From Siminovitchia terrae (GTDB lineage Bacteria; Bacillota; Bacilli; Bacillales; Bacillaceae_C), in assembly GCF_003605405.2 (NCBI RefSeq), contig NZ_QYTW02000005.1:1-64000 (forward strand): 64,000 nucleotides of DNA, given 5' to 3'. A model generated the notes under the pieces. That model was not told where the DNA came from. It saw nothing but the letters and a program-made list of their open reading frames with translations, and searched no databases. The first letter of the stretch is position 1, and each line of letters opens with the position of its first letter. The position numbers were made by a program, and so were the translations under genes. Below, one piece after another: positions 43,521-51,970 of the stretch.

Positions 43521-44897
43521 ATGAGTGCAAAGTATATTGGGATTATGGAAGAAATTAAAGATCGACTGGCCAAAGGAACACTCATTTCAGGCAGTAAACT
43601 TCCTTCAGTGCGCCAATTGTCTGAAAAGTTCTCTTGTAGTAAAAATACGGTAATTAAAGCCTATAATGAACTGGAAAAAGAGCATTTCATTTATTCAGTT
43701 CCTAAAAGCGGCTATTATGTTGTAAATGAATTTCAAAGCCGTGAAAACAAAAAGAATGCTATTGATTTCTTGTCTGCAGGACCAGATAAAGACGTAATCC
43801 CTTATATTGAATTCCAGCATTGTATCAATCAAGCGATTGATACATATAAAGAAGAATTATTTACTTATTCCGACCAGCAAGGACTTTACTCACTAAGAGT
43901 TGAATTAATGAAATATTTGCAAAGCCTACAGGTATTTACCAATCCTGAAAGGTTATTTGTTGTGTCTGGATCTCAGCAAGCCCTAAATTTATTAGTTTCT
44001 ATGCCATTTCCAAATGGAAAAAACAATATTCTGATTGAACAACCTACTTACTTTGGTTTTATTGAGTCGGCAATCATTCATAAGCCCACTACTTTTGGTA
44101 TTGATTTAACAATGGATGGGATTGACCTTGATCGTTTAGAGTACATCTTTCGATATAATGATATTAAGTTTTTCTATATTGTTCCGAGATTTCAAAACCC
44201 ACTTGGACATAGCTATACGAATATGGAAAAGAAAAAAATCGTTGAATTAGCTGAAAAATACGATGTGTATTTGGTTGAAGATGACTTTTTAGGGGAACTT
44301 GATCCAAATTTAAAATCAGATCCACTTTTCACGTTCAACCCTTCCGGAAGAGTAATTTTTATTAAAAGCTTTTCCAAAATTTTTCTTCCAGGCTTACGGG
44401 TGGCTACTATTGTTCTTCCTGAATTAATGATCAACAACTTTTTACGTTATAAATTTAGTGCGGATTTTAATAGCTCTGTACTCTCTCAAGGGGCACTGGA
44501 CATCTATTTAAAAAGCGGAATGCTTAATGGGCATATTAAAAGAATAAAAGAGGTATATCATAAAAAGATGAGGCTTCTTCAAGAAGCATGCGAGTTATTG
44601 CTTCCAGAACATACTTCTTTTACCAAGCCGCCTACAGGATTCTATCTATCTGTATTTCTTCCAGAGGATGTAACAGCAAAACAAGTAGTTAACTTGTTAA
44701 GAGAACGGAATATTTATGTTGATGATGCGTCCAGAATGTTCCTGCCTGAATATAAGAAGGAAAATCTACTTCGATTATGCATTTCTCAAGTTAACGAGAG
44801 TCAGATTAAACCAGGAATAGAGCAGTTGGCTCGTTGTATTAATTTCATTGACAGTAGAAAAAATTATTTTACACAAAATAATCATTTGCTCTTTTAG
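43521..44897 (+). CDS. MocR-type GntR/aminotransferase regulator
   Basis: ATG 43521 follows AAAGGAGAACGA. The 458-residue protein has a GntR winged HTH (about 15-65: LPSVRQLSEKFSCSKNTVIK) and a fold-I aminotransferase domain. The PLP-binding Lys lies in IKSFSKIFLPGLR. MocR proteins sense PLP or amino acids. The divergent EamA exporter is the likely target. Confidence 0.85.
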   Translation: MSAKYIGIMEEIKDRLAKGTLISGSKLPSVRQLSEKFSCSKNTVIKAYNELEKEHFIYSVPKSGYYVVNEFQSRENKKNAIDFLSAGPDKDVIPYIEFQHCINQAIDTYKEELFTYSDQQGLYSLRVELMKYLQSLQVFTNPERLFVVSGSQQALNLLVSMPFPNGKNNILIEQPTYFGFIESAIIHKPTTFGIDLTMDGIDLDRLEYIFRYNDIKFFYIVPRFQNPLGHSYTNMEKKKIVELAEKYDVYLVEDDFLGELDPNLKSDPLFTFNPSGRVIFIKSFSKIFLPGLRVATIVLPELMINNFLRYKFSADFNSSVLSQGALDIYLKSGMLNGHIKRIKEVYHKKMRLLQEACELLLPEHTSFTKPPTGFYLSVFLPEDVTAKQVVNLLRERNIYVDDASRMFLPEYKKENLLRLCISQVNESQIKPGIEQLARCINFIDSRKNYFTQNNHLLF

Positions 44898-45033
44898 CAG
44901 CGATTGGAAGGCATTTGTGAGAGGGGGACACAATAGAAGCTGTAATATCCAGAGTTGAAATAAAGAATGACAACTCTTAACGAATACCTCAGACCGACCA
45001 TGCCTTTTTTATGTAAAAAATGTTGCGATGAAT

Positions 45034-45112
45034 TTGCCATTTAAAAAATTTGTGCTATAATCAGTACAAATATTACAAGTGTAGTTTTTTAAAGTTAATT
45101 ACTACATTTGTA
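45034..45112 (+). promoter_or_regulatory. Promoter and two BlaI operators of the MecA-like gene
   Basis: TTGCCA (45034) and TATAAT (45056) with 16-base spacing. BlaI/MecI cores TACA-AG-TGTA (45074-45083) and TACA-TT-TGTA (45103-45112) lie downstream. Confidence 0.75.
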
Positions 45113-45144
45113 ATAGTTAATTGAAAGAAAAGAAGGTAAAGACC

Positions 45145-47181
45145 ATGAAAAGCAGGGTTAAAAGCAAGAGGATAAGGATCAAATCTTATTCCGTTATGTT
45201 ATTGGTCATTTTAGCAGGGCTCGGAAGTACTGGTCTATTCTTGATTAAACATCATACTGACAACAGACAGATGCGGGAAGCTGCAAATAACTTTATACAC
45301 ATTTTAGAGAATAAAGAGTATGAAAAATTAGGTGATGTACTTGAAAAGCAATCGTATACTTCAGCAGATTATACTTTGGAGGATGTGAAAGATAAATACG
45401 ATGTTATATTTAACGGAATGAATATTGATAGCATCCAAGCTTCCGAGATTACATTTGAAAAAATAAATGACAACGAACAAGAAATTTCATTTCGGCTAAA
45501 TTTTACTACTCCATTGGGATCGCTGGACAATTTGGCATACCATACAAAAATCATAAAGACGGACGGCCATTACAGGGTAAAATGGGATCCTTCATTAATT
45601 TTTCCCGGAATGGAGGGAAAAGACAAGGTGACATTTCATCAATGGAAAGCGGAACGCGGAGAAATTAAAGATCATCTTGGCAACGGGTTGGCGATAAATG
45701 AAGAATTTAAAGAGGCGGGAATTGTACCGAAAGATTTATCCCAAGGGAATGAAAAAGAAAAAAGGCTGCAAAAAATTAGTCAACAATTTGATATCTCGGT
45801 AGAGGAGCTACGTCAAAAATTAGATCAAGATTGGGTAAAAGATGACTTATTCGTCCCATTAAAAGTGATTGAATCAAATGAAGCGGAAGTAATACCTGGT
45901 ATTTCTTATCGGACTACAAAGCTACGTTATTATCCTTTAAAGGAAGCCGCGGCTCATTTAATCGGATATGTAGGGAAAGCGACAAAGGAAGATCTGGAGA
46001 AAAAAACATATTTGACAGAAGGGGATGTGATTGGCAAAGCTGGATTGGAAAGAGCTCTTGACAAAGAGCTAAGGGGGGAAGATGGAGGAGAAATCCTTAT
46101 TGTTGATAAGAATGGAAAAGAGAAACAAGAAATTCAAACTCTGAAGAAAGTGGACGGAAAAACGATCAAACTGACAATTGATAACTATATCCAAATGGAG
46201 GCATTCAAACATTTGAAAGGAAAAGCTGGTTCTACCGTTGTAATGGAACCGAAAGAAGGCGGACTATATGCCGCAGTCAGCTCTCCTTCATTTGATCCGA
46301 ATAAAATGGTTCAAGGCATATCCCAGCAAGACTACGATAAATATGCAAATGATGAAAATAAGCCATTTATTTCAAGGTTTGCAACAGGTTATGCACCTGG
46401 CTCTACATTTAAAGCGATCACCTCTAGCATCGGTCTTGATGCCAAGGTGACATACTCAAATAAACTAAGAAAAATAAATGATTTAAGTTGGCAAAAGGAT
46501 AAAACCTGGGGAGGATATTCAGTTACTCGTGTTTCTGATGTACAAAATGTAGATATGAGAAAAGCACTTATTTACTCTGATAATATTTACTTTGCTCAAG
46601 AAGCGTTGGAAATGGGGGAAAAAACTTTTAGAAATGGTCTGAGACAGTTTATCTTTGGGGAGAAATTAGATTTGCCCATTGCAATGAATGCAGCCCAAGT
46701 TTCTAATAAACCAACATTTGAATCAGAAATTCTGCTGGCCGATACTGCATATGGACAAGGAGAGTTATTGATTTCTCCTATTCAGCAAGCAGCCATGTAT
46801 ACTGTTTTTCAAAACGAAGGAAAGGTTGTTTATCCAAGATTGCTAGTTGAAAAAGGCGAGTGGAAAACAAAATCTGCCATCAGCAGTTCAACGGCAAATG
46901 AGATGAAAGACTGTTTGGAAGAAGTAGTAAATGACCCAAATGGAACTGCCCATCTTTTATACAATCAACGGTTTCAGTTAGCTGCCAAAACTGGTACTGC
47001 AGAAATAAAAACGCAGCAAGGAGAAAAAGGAGATGAAAATAGCTTTTTACTTGCCTTTGATGCGGGGGATGATCAATTTCTTCTTCTTTCACTTGTAGAA
47101 CATTATACTGCAGGCAGTTCCGCAACCCAGTTGAATAAATCATTCATAGAGGAGTTATACGAATATTTTCAAATCCGTTAG
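45145..47181 (+). CDS. Class B penicillin-binding protein, MecA/PbpC type
   Basis: ATG 45145 follows AAGG with eight-base spacing. The 678-residue protein has a membrane anchor, a MecA-type NTF2-like N-terminal domain (MREAANNFIHILENKEYEKL), a dimerisation domain and a transpeptidase domain. The catalytic motifs are PGSTFK, YSDN and KTGTA. It cross-links peptidoglycan. MecA_N-containing PBPs include low-affinity enzymes that confer beta-lactam resistance, and the BlaI operators upstream suggest induction by beta-lactams. Low affinity itself cannot be read from sequence. Confidence 0.85.
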   Translation: MKSRVKSKRIRIKSYSVMLLVILAGLGSTGLFLIKHHTDNRQMREAANNFIHILENKEYEKLGDVLEKQSYTSADYTLEDVKDKYDVIFNGMNIDSIQASEITFEKINDNEQEISFRLNFTTPLGSLDNLAYHTKIIKTDGHYRVKWDPSLIFPGMEGKDKVTFHQWKAERGEIKDHLGNGLAINEEFKEAGIVPKDLSQGNEKEKRLQKISQQFDISVEELRQKLDQDWVKDDLFVPLKVIESNEAEVIPGISYRTTKLRYYPLKEAAAHLIGYVGKATKEDLEKKTYLTEGDVIGKAGLERALDKELRGEDGGEILIVDKNGKEKQEIQTLKKVDGKTIKLTIDNYIQMEAFKHLKGKAGSTVVMEPKEGGLYAAVSSPSFDPNKMVQGISQQDYDKYANDENKPFISRFATGYAPGSTFKAITSSIGLDAKVTYSNKLRKINDLSWQKDKTWGGYSVTRVSDVQNVDMRKALIYSDNIYFAQEALEMGEKTFRNGLRQFIFGEKLDLPIAMNAAQVSNKPTFESEILLADTAYGQGELLISPIQQAAMYTVFQNEGKVVYPRLLVEKGEWKTKSAISSSTANEMKDCLEEVVNDPNGTAHLLYNQRFQLAAKTGTAEIKTQQGEKGDENSFLLAFDAGDDQFLLLSLVEHYTAGSSATQLNKSFIEELYEYFQIR

Positions 47182-47259
47182 TTTTTCAGGAAATCATTTA
47201 CTCCAACCTGCAACCACATTGAACTTTAAGCAATTGCCCCTACCTGCTATAATAAATAC

Positions 47260-47269
47260 TACAAATGTA
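47260..47269 (+). promoter_or_regulatory. BlaI operator before blaI-blaR1
   Basis: TACA-AA-TGTA, seven bases after TATAAT (47248-47253): autoregulation of the regulator operon. Confidence 0.75.
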
Positions 47270-47286
47270 AAAGCAGGAGGGCCACG

Positions 47287-47676
47287 ATGAAAGAGATACC
47301 ACAAATATCAGAAGCAGAATATGAAGTCATGAAAGTAGTATGGGAAAATGAACCGATTTCTACTCCAGAGGTAGTGGAAATCGTATCGAAGAAAGTTGAT
47401 TGGAAACCAAATACCATTCAAACAATGCTTTCACGCCTGGTGAAGAAAAAGGCCCTGCAAACGAGAAAGAGCGGGAGGGTTTTTATTTATACATCGCTGA
47501 TTGAAGAGCATGAGTATGTGGGACAAAAAAGCAAGTTGTTTCTTAAGCAGTTTTTCGACGGAGCCTTAAATTCAATGGTGTTGAATTTTATTGAAAATGA
47601 GCAGCTGTCAAAGGAAGATATCTCTGAACTAAGGAAAATATTATCTGAGAGGGATATGAAGGAAGGAAAAAAATGA
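47287..47676 (+). CDS. blaI: BlaI/MecI-family repressor
   Basis: The 129-residue protein has a winged HTH (ISEAEYEVMKVVWENEPIST, NTIQTMLSRLVKKKAL) and a C-terminal dimer helix region. It is the BlaI/MecI family, which binds TACA-N2-TGTA dyads and is removed by BlaR1-triggered proteolysis. Such dyads occur before itself and before both neighbouring PBP genes. Its stop overlaps the blaR1 start (ATGA). Confidence 0.9.
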   Translation: MKEIPQISEAEYEVMKVVWENEPISTPEVVEIVSKKVDWKPNTIQTMLSRLVKKKALQTRKSGRVFIYTSLIEEHEYVGQKSKLFLKQFFDGALNSMVLNFIENEQLSKEDISELRKILSERDMKEGKK

Positions 47677-49469
47677 TGGATACCCTTATACTGCGTTTAG
47701 TATTAAGTACGTTAGTGGTATCCTTCCTTGTCTTAACGATTCTTTCTACGAAAAAAATATTTCATCAACATATGTCTATGAAAATACACTATCGAATTTG
47801 GTATTTCCTTTTCCTCCCTTTTATGACCACCTTTTTACCTTGGAATTTTTTCCAGCTAGGAGGAATCTATGAATATATTAAGGGGCTATTTGTTAGTAAT
47901 GGGGCCGCATTTAAGGATGAACGAATAAGTGGATCGGATATATCGCAAACGGCAAATGCCAACTTATTGCATGATTTTGCAGTATCTGTGAATAATTCGA
48001 CGCCAACATTCTTCCTTCATGTCTTTATTGGAGTTTGGGTCATTGGAATAATCCTTTTCATTGGGATGGCGTTATTTGCAAACTATCAGCTCTATCTTTT
48101 AAAAAAATCAGCTACAGTGATAAACAATCAAAAAGTAAATGAAATGTTAGAGGTATGCAAAAAGGTTGTTGGAGTGAAGAAAAAGATTTTATTAAGAGAA
48201 ACCTCGCTTATTACCTCACCAGTAACTCTCGGACTTTTTCAGCCATATATACTCTTGCCAAAGAATACAGGTGAAGCATTCTCGTTAAATGAATTAAAAT
48301 ATGTTTTTCTACACGAATTGAGCCACCAAAAGAATAAAGATATATTGGTTAATTATGCCATGTGGTTGTTACAGATGGTGTATTGGTTTAATCCATTTGT
48401 ATGGTATGCCTTAAAGAACATGCGAATAGATCGTGAATTGGCTTGTGATGCTTCTGTTCTAAAGGTTTTGGACGAGAGTGCATATACCGAATATGGATAC
48501 ACGATCATTCGTTTTGCGGACAAAAAATATGGTCGGCTATATGGTCAGTTTGCCTCAGGAATAGGGGGAACGAAAGAGCAGATTAAACGGAGGATTCGGA
48601 GTATTGCAGATTACAAGGGAGACTCACTGGTGTTGAAATGGAAAAGTAAAGGAATCTGCATGGTTTTAGGACTTTTTGTGTTATGTCTTAGTACGTTCCC
48701 CACAGCTTTAGCCGATTCAAATAATGTGTATCATTTTAGCGAGAAGAACACTGTTTATGAAGATTTAAGTTCATATTTTAACGGGTACTCTGGGAGCTTT
48801 GTTTTATATGATTCTGCTACAAAAAACTACCAAATTTATAATCAGAAAAAGAGTGAACAAAGGGTCTCTCCTAACAGCACATATAAAATTTATTCTGCAT
48901 TATTTGCTTTGGAAGAAAATATTATCTCTGTAAAAAATGATAAACAAAATTGGGATGGAACAGTTTATCCATTTAAGGCTTGGAATAAAAGTCATGATTT
49001 ATCTACAGCATTGAGTAATTCGGTCAATTGGTACTTCCAAAACTTGGATCGGGAAATGGGAAAAAAACAGTTACAATACTATCTTCATAAGATAGAATAT
49101 GGGAATGAGAATTTGGCTGGAAAATTGGACAGCTATTGGATACAATCTTCATTAAAAATATCGCCGATTGAGCAAGTGCAGCTACTTTACGCACTAGATG
49201 AAAATACATTCGGCTTTAATGAGGAAAACATTCGAGCTGTAAAAAAAGCTATCTTCATTGATAAGCAAAAGTTTGGTCAGTTATATGGAAAAACCGGCAC
49301 TGGTATGATAAATGAGAAACATGTAAATGGTTGGTTTATTGGATTTGTAAAACAAGAAGACCACACCTATTATTTTGCTTTAAACATCCAAAATGAAAAA
49401 GGCCATGCCAACGGAAGCAAAGCAGCAGATATTGCAACCAAAATACTACATGACAAACATATTTATTAA
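47673..49469 (+). CDS. blaR1: BlaR1/MecR1-type beta-lactam sensor protease
   Basis: The 598-residue protein has four N-terminal membrane helices around a zinc metalloprotease loop (M56), with HELSHQKNKD near 213. A penicillin-binding sensor follows from about 355, with motifs NSTYK, SNS and KTGTG. Acylation of the STYK Ser by a beta-lactam should activate the protease and relieve BlaI repression. It overlaps blaI by four bases. Confidence 0.9.
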   Translation: MMDTLILRLVLSTLVVSFLVLTILSTKKIFHQHMSMKIHYRIWYFLFLPFMTTFLPWNFFQLGGIYEYIKGLFVSNGAAFKDERISGSDISQTANANLLHDFAVSVNNSTPTFFLHVFIGVWVIGIILFIGMALFANYQLYLLKKSATVINNQKVNEMLEVCKKVVGVKKKILLRETSLITSPVTLGLFQPYILLPKNTGEAFSLNELKYVFLHELSHQKNKDILVNYAMWLLQMVYWFNPFVWYALKNMRIDRELACDASVLKVLDESAYTEYGYTIIRFADKKYGRLYGQFASGIGGTKEQIKRRIRSIADYKGDSLVLKWKSKGICMVLGLFVLCLSTFPTALADSNNVYHFSEKNTVYEDLSSYFNGYSGSFVLYDSATKNYQIYNQKKSEQRVSPNSTYKIYSALFALEENIISVKNDKQNWDGTVYPFKAWNKSHDLSTALSNSVNWYFQNLDREMGKKQLQYYLHKIEYGNENLAGKLDSYWIQSSLKISPIEQVQLLYALDENTFGFNEENIRAVKKAIFIDKQKFGQLYGKTGTGMINEKHVNGWFIGFVKQEDHTYYFALNIQNEKGHANGSKAADIATKILHDKHIY

Positions 49470-49476
49470 ATGCAAT

Positions 49477-49502
49477 CCCAAAAAGGATTCTTCCTTTTTG
49501 GG
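49477..49502 (+). terminator. blaR1 terminator-like hairpin
   Basis: CCCAAAAAGGA pairs with TCCTTTTTGGG. It runs straight into the following palindrome. Confidence 0.55.
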
Positions 49503-49550
49503 CATTTTCCACCTCAAATACTACAATTGTAGTATTTGAGGTGGAAAATG
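49503..49550. promoter_or_regulatory. Perfect 48-bp palindrome centred on a BlaI operator
   Basis: Bases 49503-49526 are the exact reverse complement of 49527-49550. The centre is ACTACA-AT-TGTAGT, a perfect BlaI dyad. The site lies 41 bases before the second PBP gene. Confidence 0.8.
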
Positions 49551-49590
49551 AATCATACTACATACTGCCAGAATAGAAGGTGTTTTGACG

Positions 49591-51612
49591 ATGAAAGAAA
49601 AAAAGAAAAAACTGACAACCTTTCGAATGAATCTTCTGTTTTTTATCGCTTTTTTACTTTTTTGTGTGCTGATTTTTCGACTGGGGTATCTTCAAATCGT
49701 GCACGGTGAGCAATTCAATAATGAAATGAATAAATCGAATGTAATCGTTGTAAAAAAGCCTGTTCCAAGAGGATTGATCTATGATAGCAAACATCGCCTG
49801 CTAGTGGGCAATAAAGGGATAAAAGCCATTACATATTTTCGCTTGAATAATACTAAGCCGGATTCTATGTTGAAGGTAGCCGAGGAGCTGACGAAGTATA
49901 TTTCCATAGATACTTCCGAGCTGAAAAATCGTGATTTACAAGATTATTTTGCTGCAAAGTATCAGGAGAGGATCAATAAAAGGTTAAGTGGAAGAGAAAA
50001 GCAATTACAAGGAGGGGAATTATATAAGGCCCAAATCAAAAAGGTAAGCGAAAAGGATATAGCTTCTTTGAGCCAAAAAGAAAAAAGCGTTGCTATGCTG
50101 TATAAGAAAATGAATAGCACTTCTGAATTTGATACAGTTATGATAAAAAATAAGCATGTTACAGAAGAAGAAGTGGCCAAGGTCAGTGAACATTTGCAGG
50201 ATTTACCGGGAATTGACATTGCGATGGATTGGGAAAGAGATTACAAGGAAGGGGCCATGTTAAGAAGTGTTTTTGGTTCAGTAACTACCGAGAAAATGGG
50301 TTTGCCCAGTGATCAAGAAAAACTCCTACTGGCAAAAGGCTATGCGCTGAACGATCGAGTTGGAAAAAGCTATTTAGAAAAAGGGTATGAAGACATTTTG
50401 AAAGGGACAAAGCAACAATATGAGTTAACAATAAACAATGGAAAACTAGAAAAATCGAACCTTAAAACAGAAGGAAAAAAAGGAGATAATCTCGTACTAA
50501 CGATAGATATTGATTTTCAAAAAAAGTTGGATGAAATTGCAACGAACGCATTGACTCAACGGAAAGGGAAATTGGCAGATCGCCTTTATATTAGTGCTAT
50601 TAATCCGCAAAATGGTGAAATTCTTGGTATGTCCGGGAAAAAGATCAATATGTCGACAGGTGAAATAGAAGATGATACGCTGGGTGTTTTTAATACACAA
50701 TATACAATGGGCTCAAGTATAAAAGCAGCTACCGTTCTTGCAGGATACATGGACGAAGTCATTTCCCTTGATGACAATGTAATGATGGATAAACCACTTA
50801 AATTTGCAGAAACCAAATCGAAAAGTTCATGGTTTAATCGAAATGGGAGTATGGCATTAAATGATACTACAGCATTAGAAGTCTCTTCAAATTCCTATAT
50901 GATGCAATTGGCAATGCGAATGGGTGGAAAATATCAGTACACTCCTGGGGAAACCTTGAGGATGGATAGTGATGCAGTATTTAAAAAACTGAGATATTAT
51001 TATTCCCAATTTGGTCTTGGCGTCCCGACTAGAATTGATATTCCAGGTGAGTCTGCAGGTTTAAAAGGCTTGGAAAGTAATCCTGGCCTTGCACTTGATC
51101 TTGCTTTCGGCCAATTTGATACATACACAACATTGCAATTAGCTCAATATATTTCGACTATAGCGAATGGCGGCAATCGAATTGCCCCGAGGATTGTAAA
51201 AGAAATTAGAGGCACTAATGAGCGGGGGGAATTAGATGAGCTGAAAAAAGATTTTTCCCCAAAAGTATTAAATCATTTAGAGATTGATGATCAATATATT
51301 AATAGAGTCAAAATGGGGCTATATAATGTTGTCCACGGCAGCAATCAATACGGGACGGGAAAAAAGCTTGCAAGTTCACCCTATGATATTTCAGGAAAAA
51401 CGGGAACGGCTCAAGCATTTTACAGCGGACCTATCGAATCGGCAAATATGACAGCTGTATGGAACTTAACCTTTGTCGGTTATGCACCATCAGAAAATCC
51501 GCAAATCGCTATTTCTGTTGCTCTCCCTTTTATGGATACTGATAAAGAAGATGCTATATTAGATATTCCCAAAAAGATATTTGATGCTTATTTTGAGCTC
51601 GAATCTAATTAA
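49591..51612 (+). CDS. Class B penicillin-binding protein, PbpA/PbpH type
   Basis: ATG 49591 lies eight bases after GAAGGTG. The 673-residue protein has one N-terminal anchor (LLFFIAFLLFCVLIFRLGYL), a PBP dimer domain and a transpeptidase domain with MGSSIK, SSNSY and SGKTGTAQ. It resembles the elongation-type PBPs PbpA/PbpH of Bacillus. Being behind a BlaI operator, it is probably a beta-lactam-inducible spare elongation transpeptidase. Its stop codon TAA lies inside the TTAAC target of repeat copy 6. Confidence 0.85.
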   Translation: MKEKKKKLTTFRMNLLFFIAFLLFCVLIFRLGYLQIVHGEQFNNEMNKSNVIVVKKPVPRGLIYDSKHRLLVGNKGIKAITYFRLNNTKPDSMLKVAEELTKYISIDTSELKNRDLQDYFAAKYQERINKRLSGREKQLQGGELYKAQIKKVSEKDIASLSQKEKSVAMLYKKMNSTSEFDTVMIKNKHVTEEEVAKVSEHLQDLPGIDIAMDWERDYKEGAMLRSVFGSVTTEKMGLPSDQEKLLLAKGYALNDRVGKSYLEKGYEDILKGTKQQYELTINNGKLEKSNLKTEGKKGDNLVLTIDIDFQKKLDEIATNALTQRKGKLADRLYISAINPQNGEILGMSGKKINMSTGEIEDDTLGVFNTQYTMGSSIKAATVLAGYMDEVISLDDNVMMDKPLKFAETKSKSSWFNRNGSMALNDTTALEVSSNSYMMQLAMRMGGKYQYTPGETLRMDSDAVFKKLRYYYSQFGLGVPTRIDIPGESAGLKGLESNPGLALDLAFGQFDTYTTLQLAQYISTIANGGNRIAPRIVKEIRGTNERGELDELKKDFSPKVLNHLEIDDQYINRVKMGLYNVVHGSNQYGTGKKLASSPYDISGKTGTAQAFYSGPIESANMTAVWNLTFVGYAPSENPQIAISVALPFMDTDKEDAILDIPKKIFDAYFELESN

Positions 51613-51613
51613 C

Positions 51614-51791
51614 TTCATTCAGGAGAAATCTCCCACTTCTGTAAGTGGTGAGATGAATGTCTACTGGTATTCCATTCAGTGGGGGTTCAAACCCCGGCTG
51701 AATAAAGTCAAAGCCTCCGGCGGATGCCACAGATTTTCAGAGGAAATTTATCGATAAAATCTGGGCGCAAATACGCCAAGGCGGATTTGAT
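51614..51791 (+). repeat. Structured repeat copy 6 (178 bp)
   Basis: Preceded by TTAAC (51609-51613). It lacks most of the ATCGAGC...GCTCGAT hairpin. The element follows directly on the PBP stop codon. Confidence 0.9.
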
Positions 51792-51970
51792 TAAAAAAAG
51801 GAGCGCCCCCAAAACTTTAATAGCAGAAAATGCTTCTTACTTTTACGAAGAAATGATGATAAGAGAAAATAATTTCATTTTATATTTTGAATAATAGAAG
51901 AAGGAGTTAAGCCTCTTTCTGCTGAATAAAGTTGAATAGAAGCAGTTAATCAGAAGAGAGATGTTGATCG

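Noticed and set aside
45145-51612. Classical SCCmec-like cassette
   Set aside because: No ccr recombinase, orfX-type site or cassette ends are visible, and the repeat at 51.6 kb is part of a family spread over the whole region.
51900-51950. Additional partial copy of the structured repeat (TGCTGAATAAAGTTGAA)
   Set aside because: Only about 15 bases match and no ends or stems are present; chance or a tiny remnant cannot be separated.
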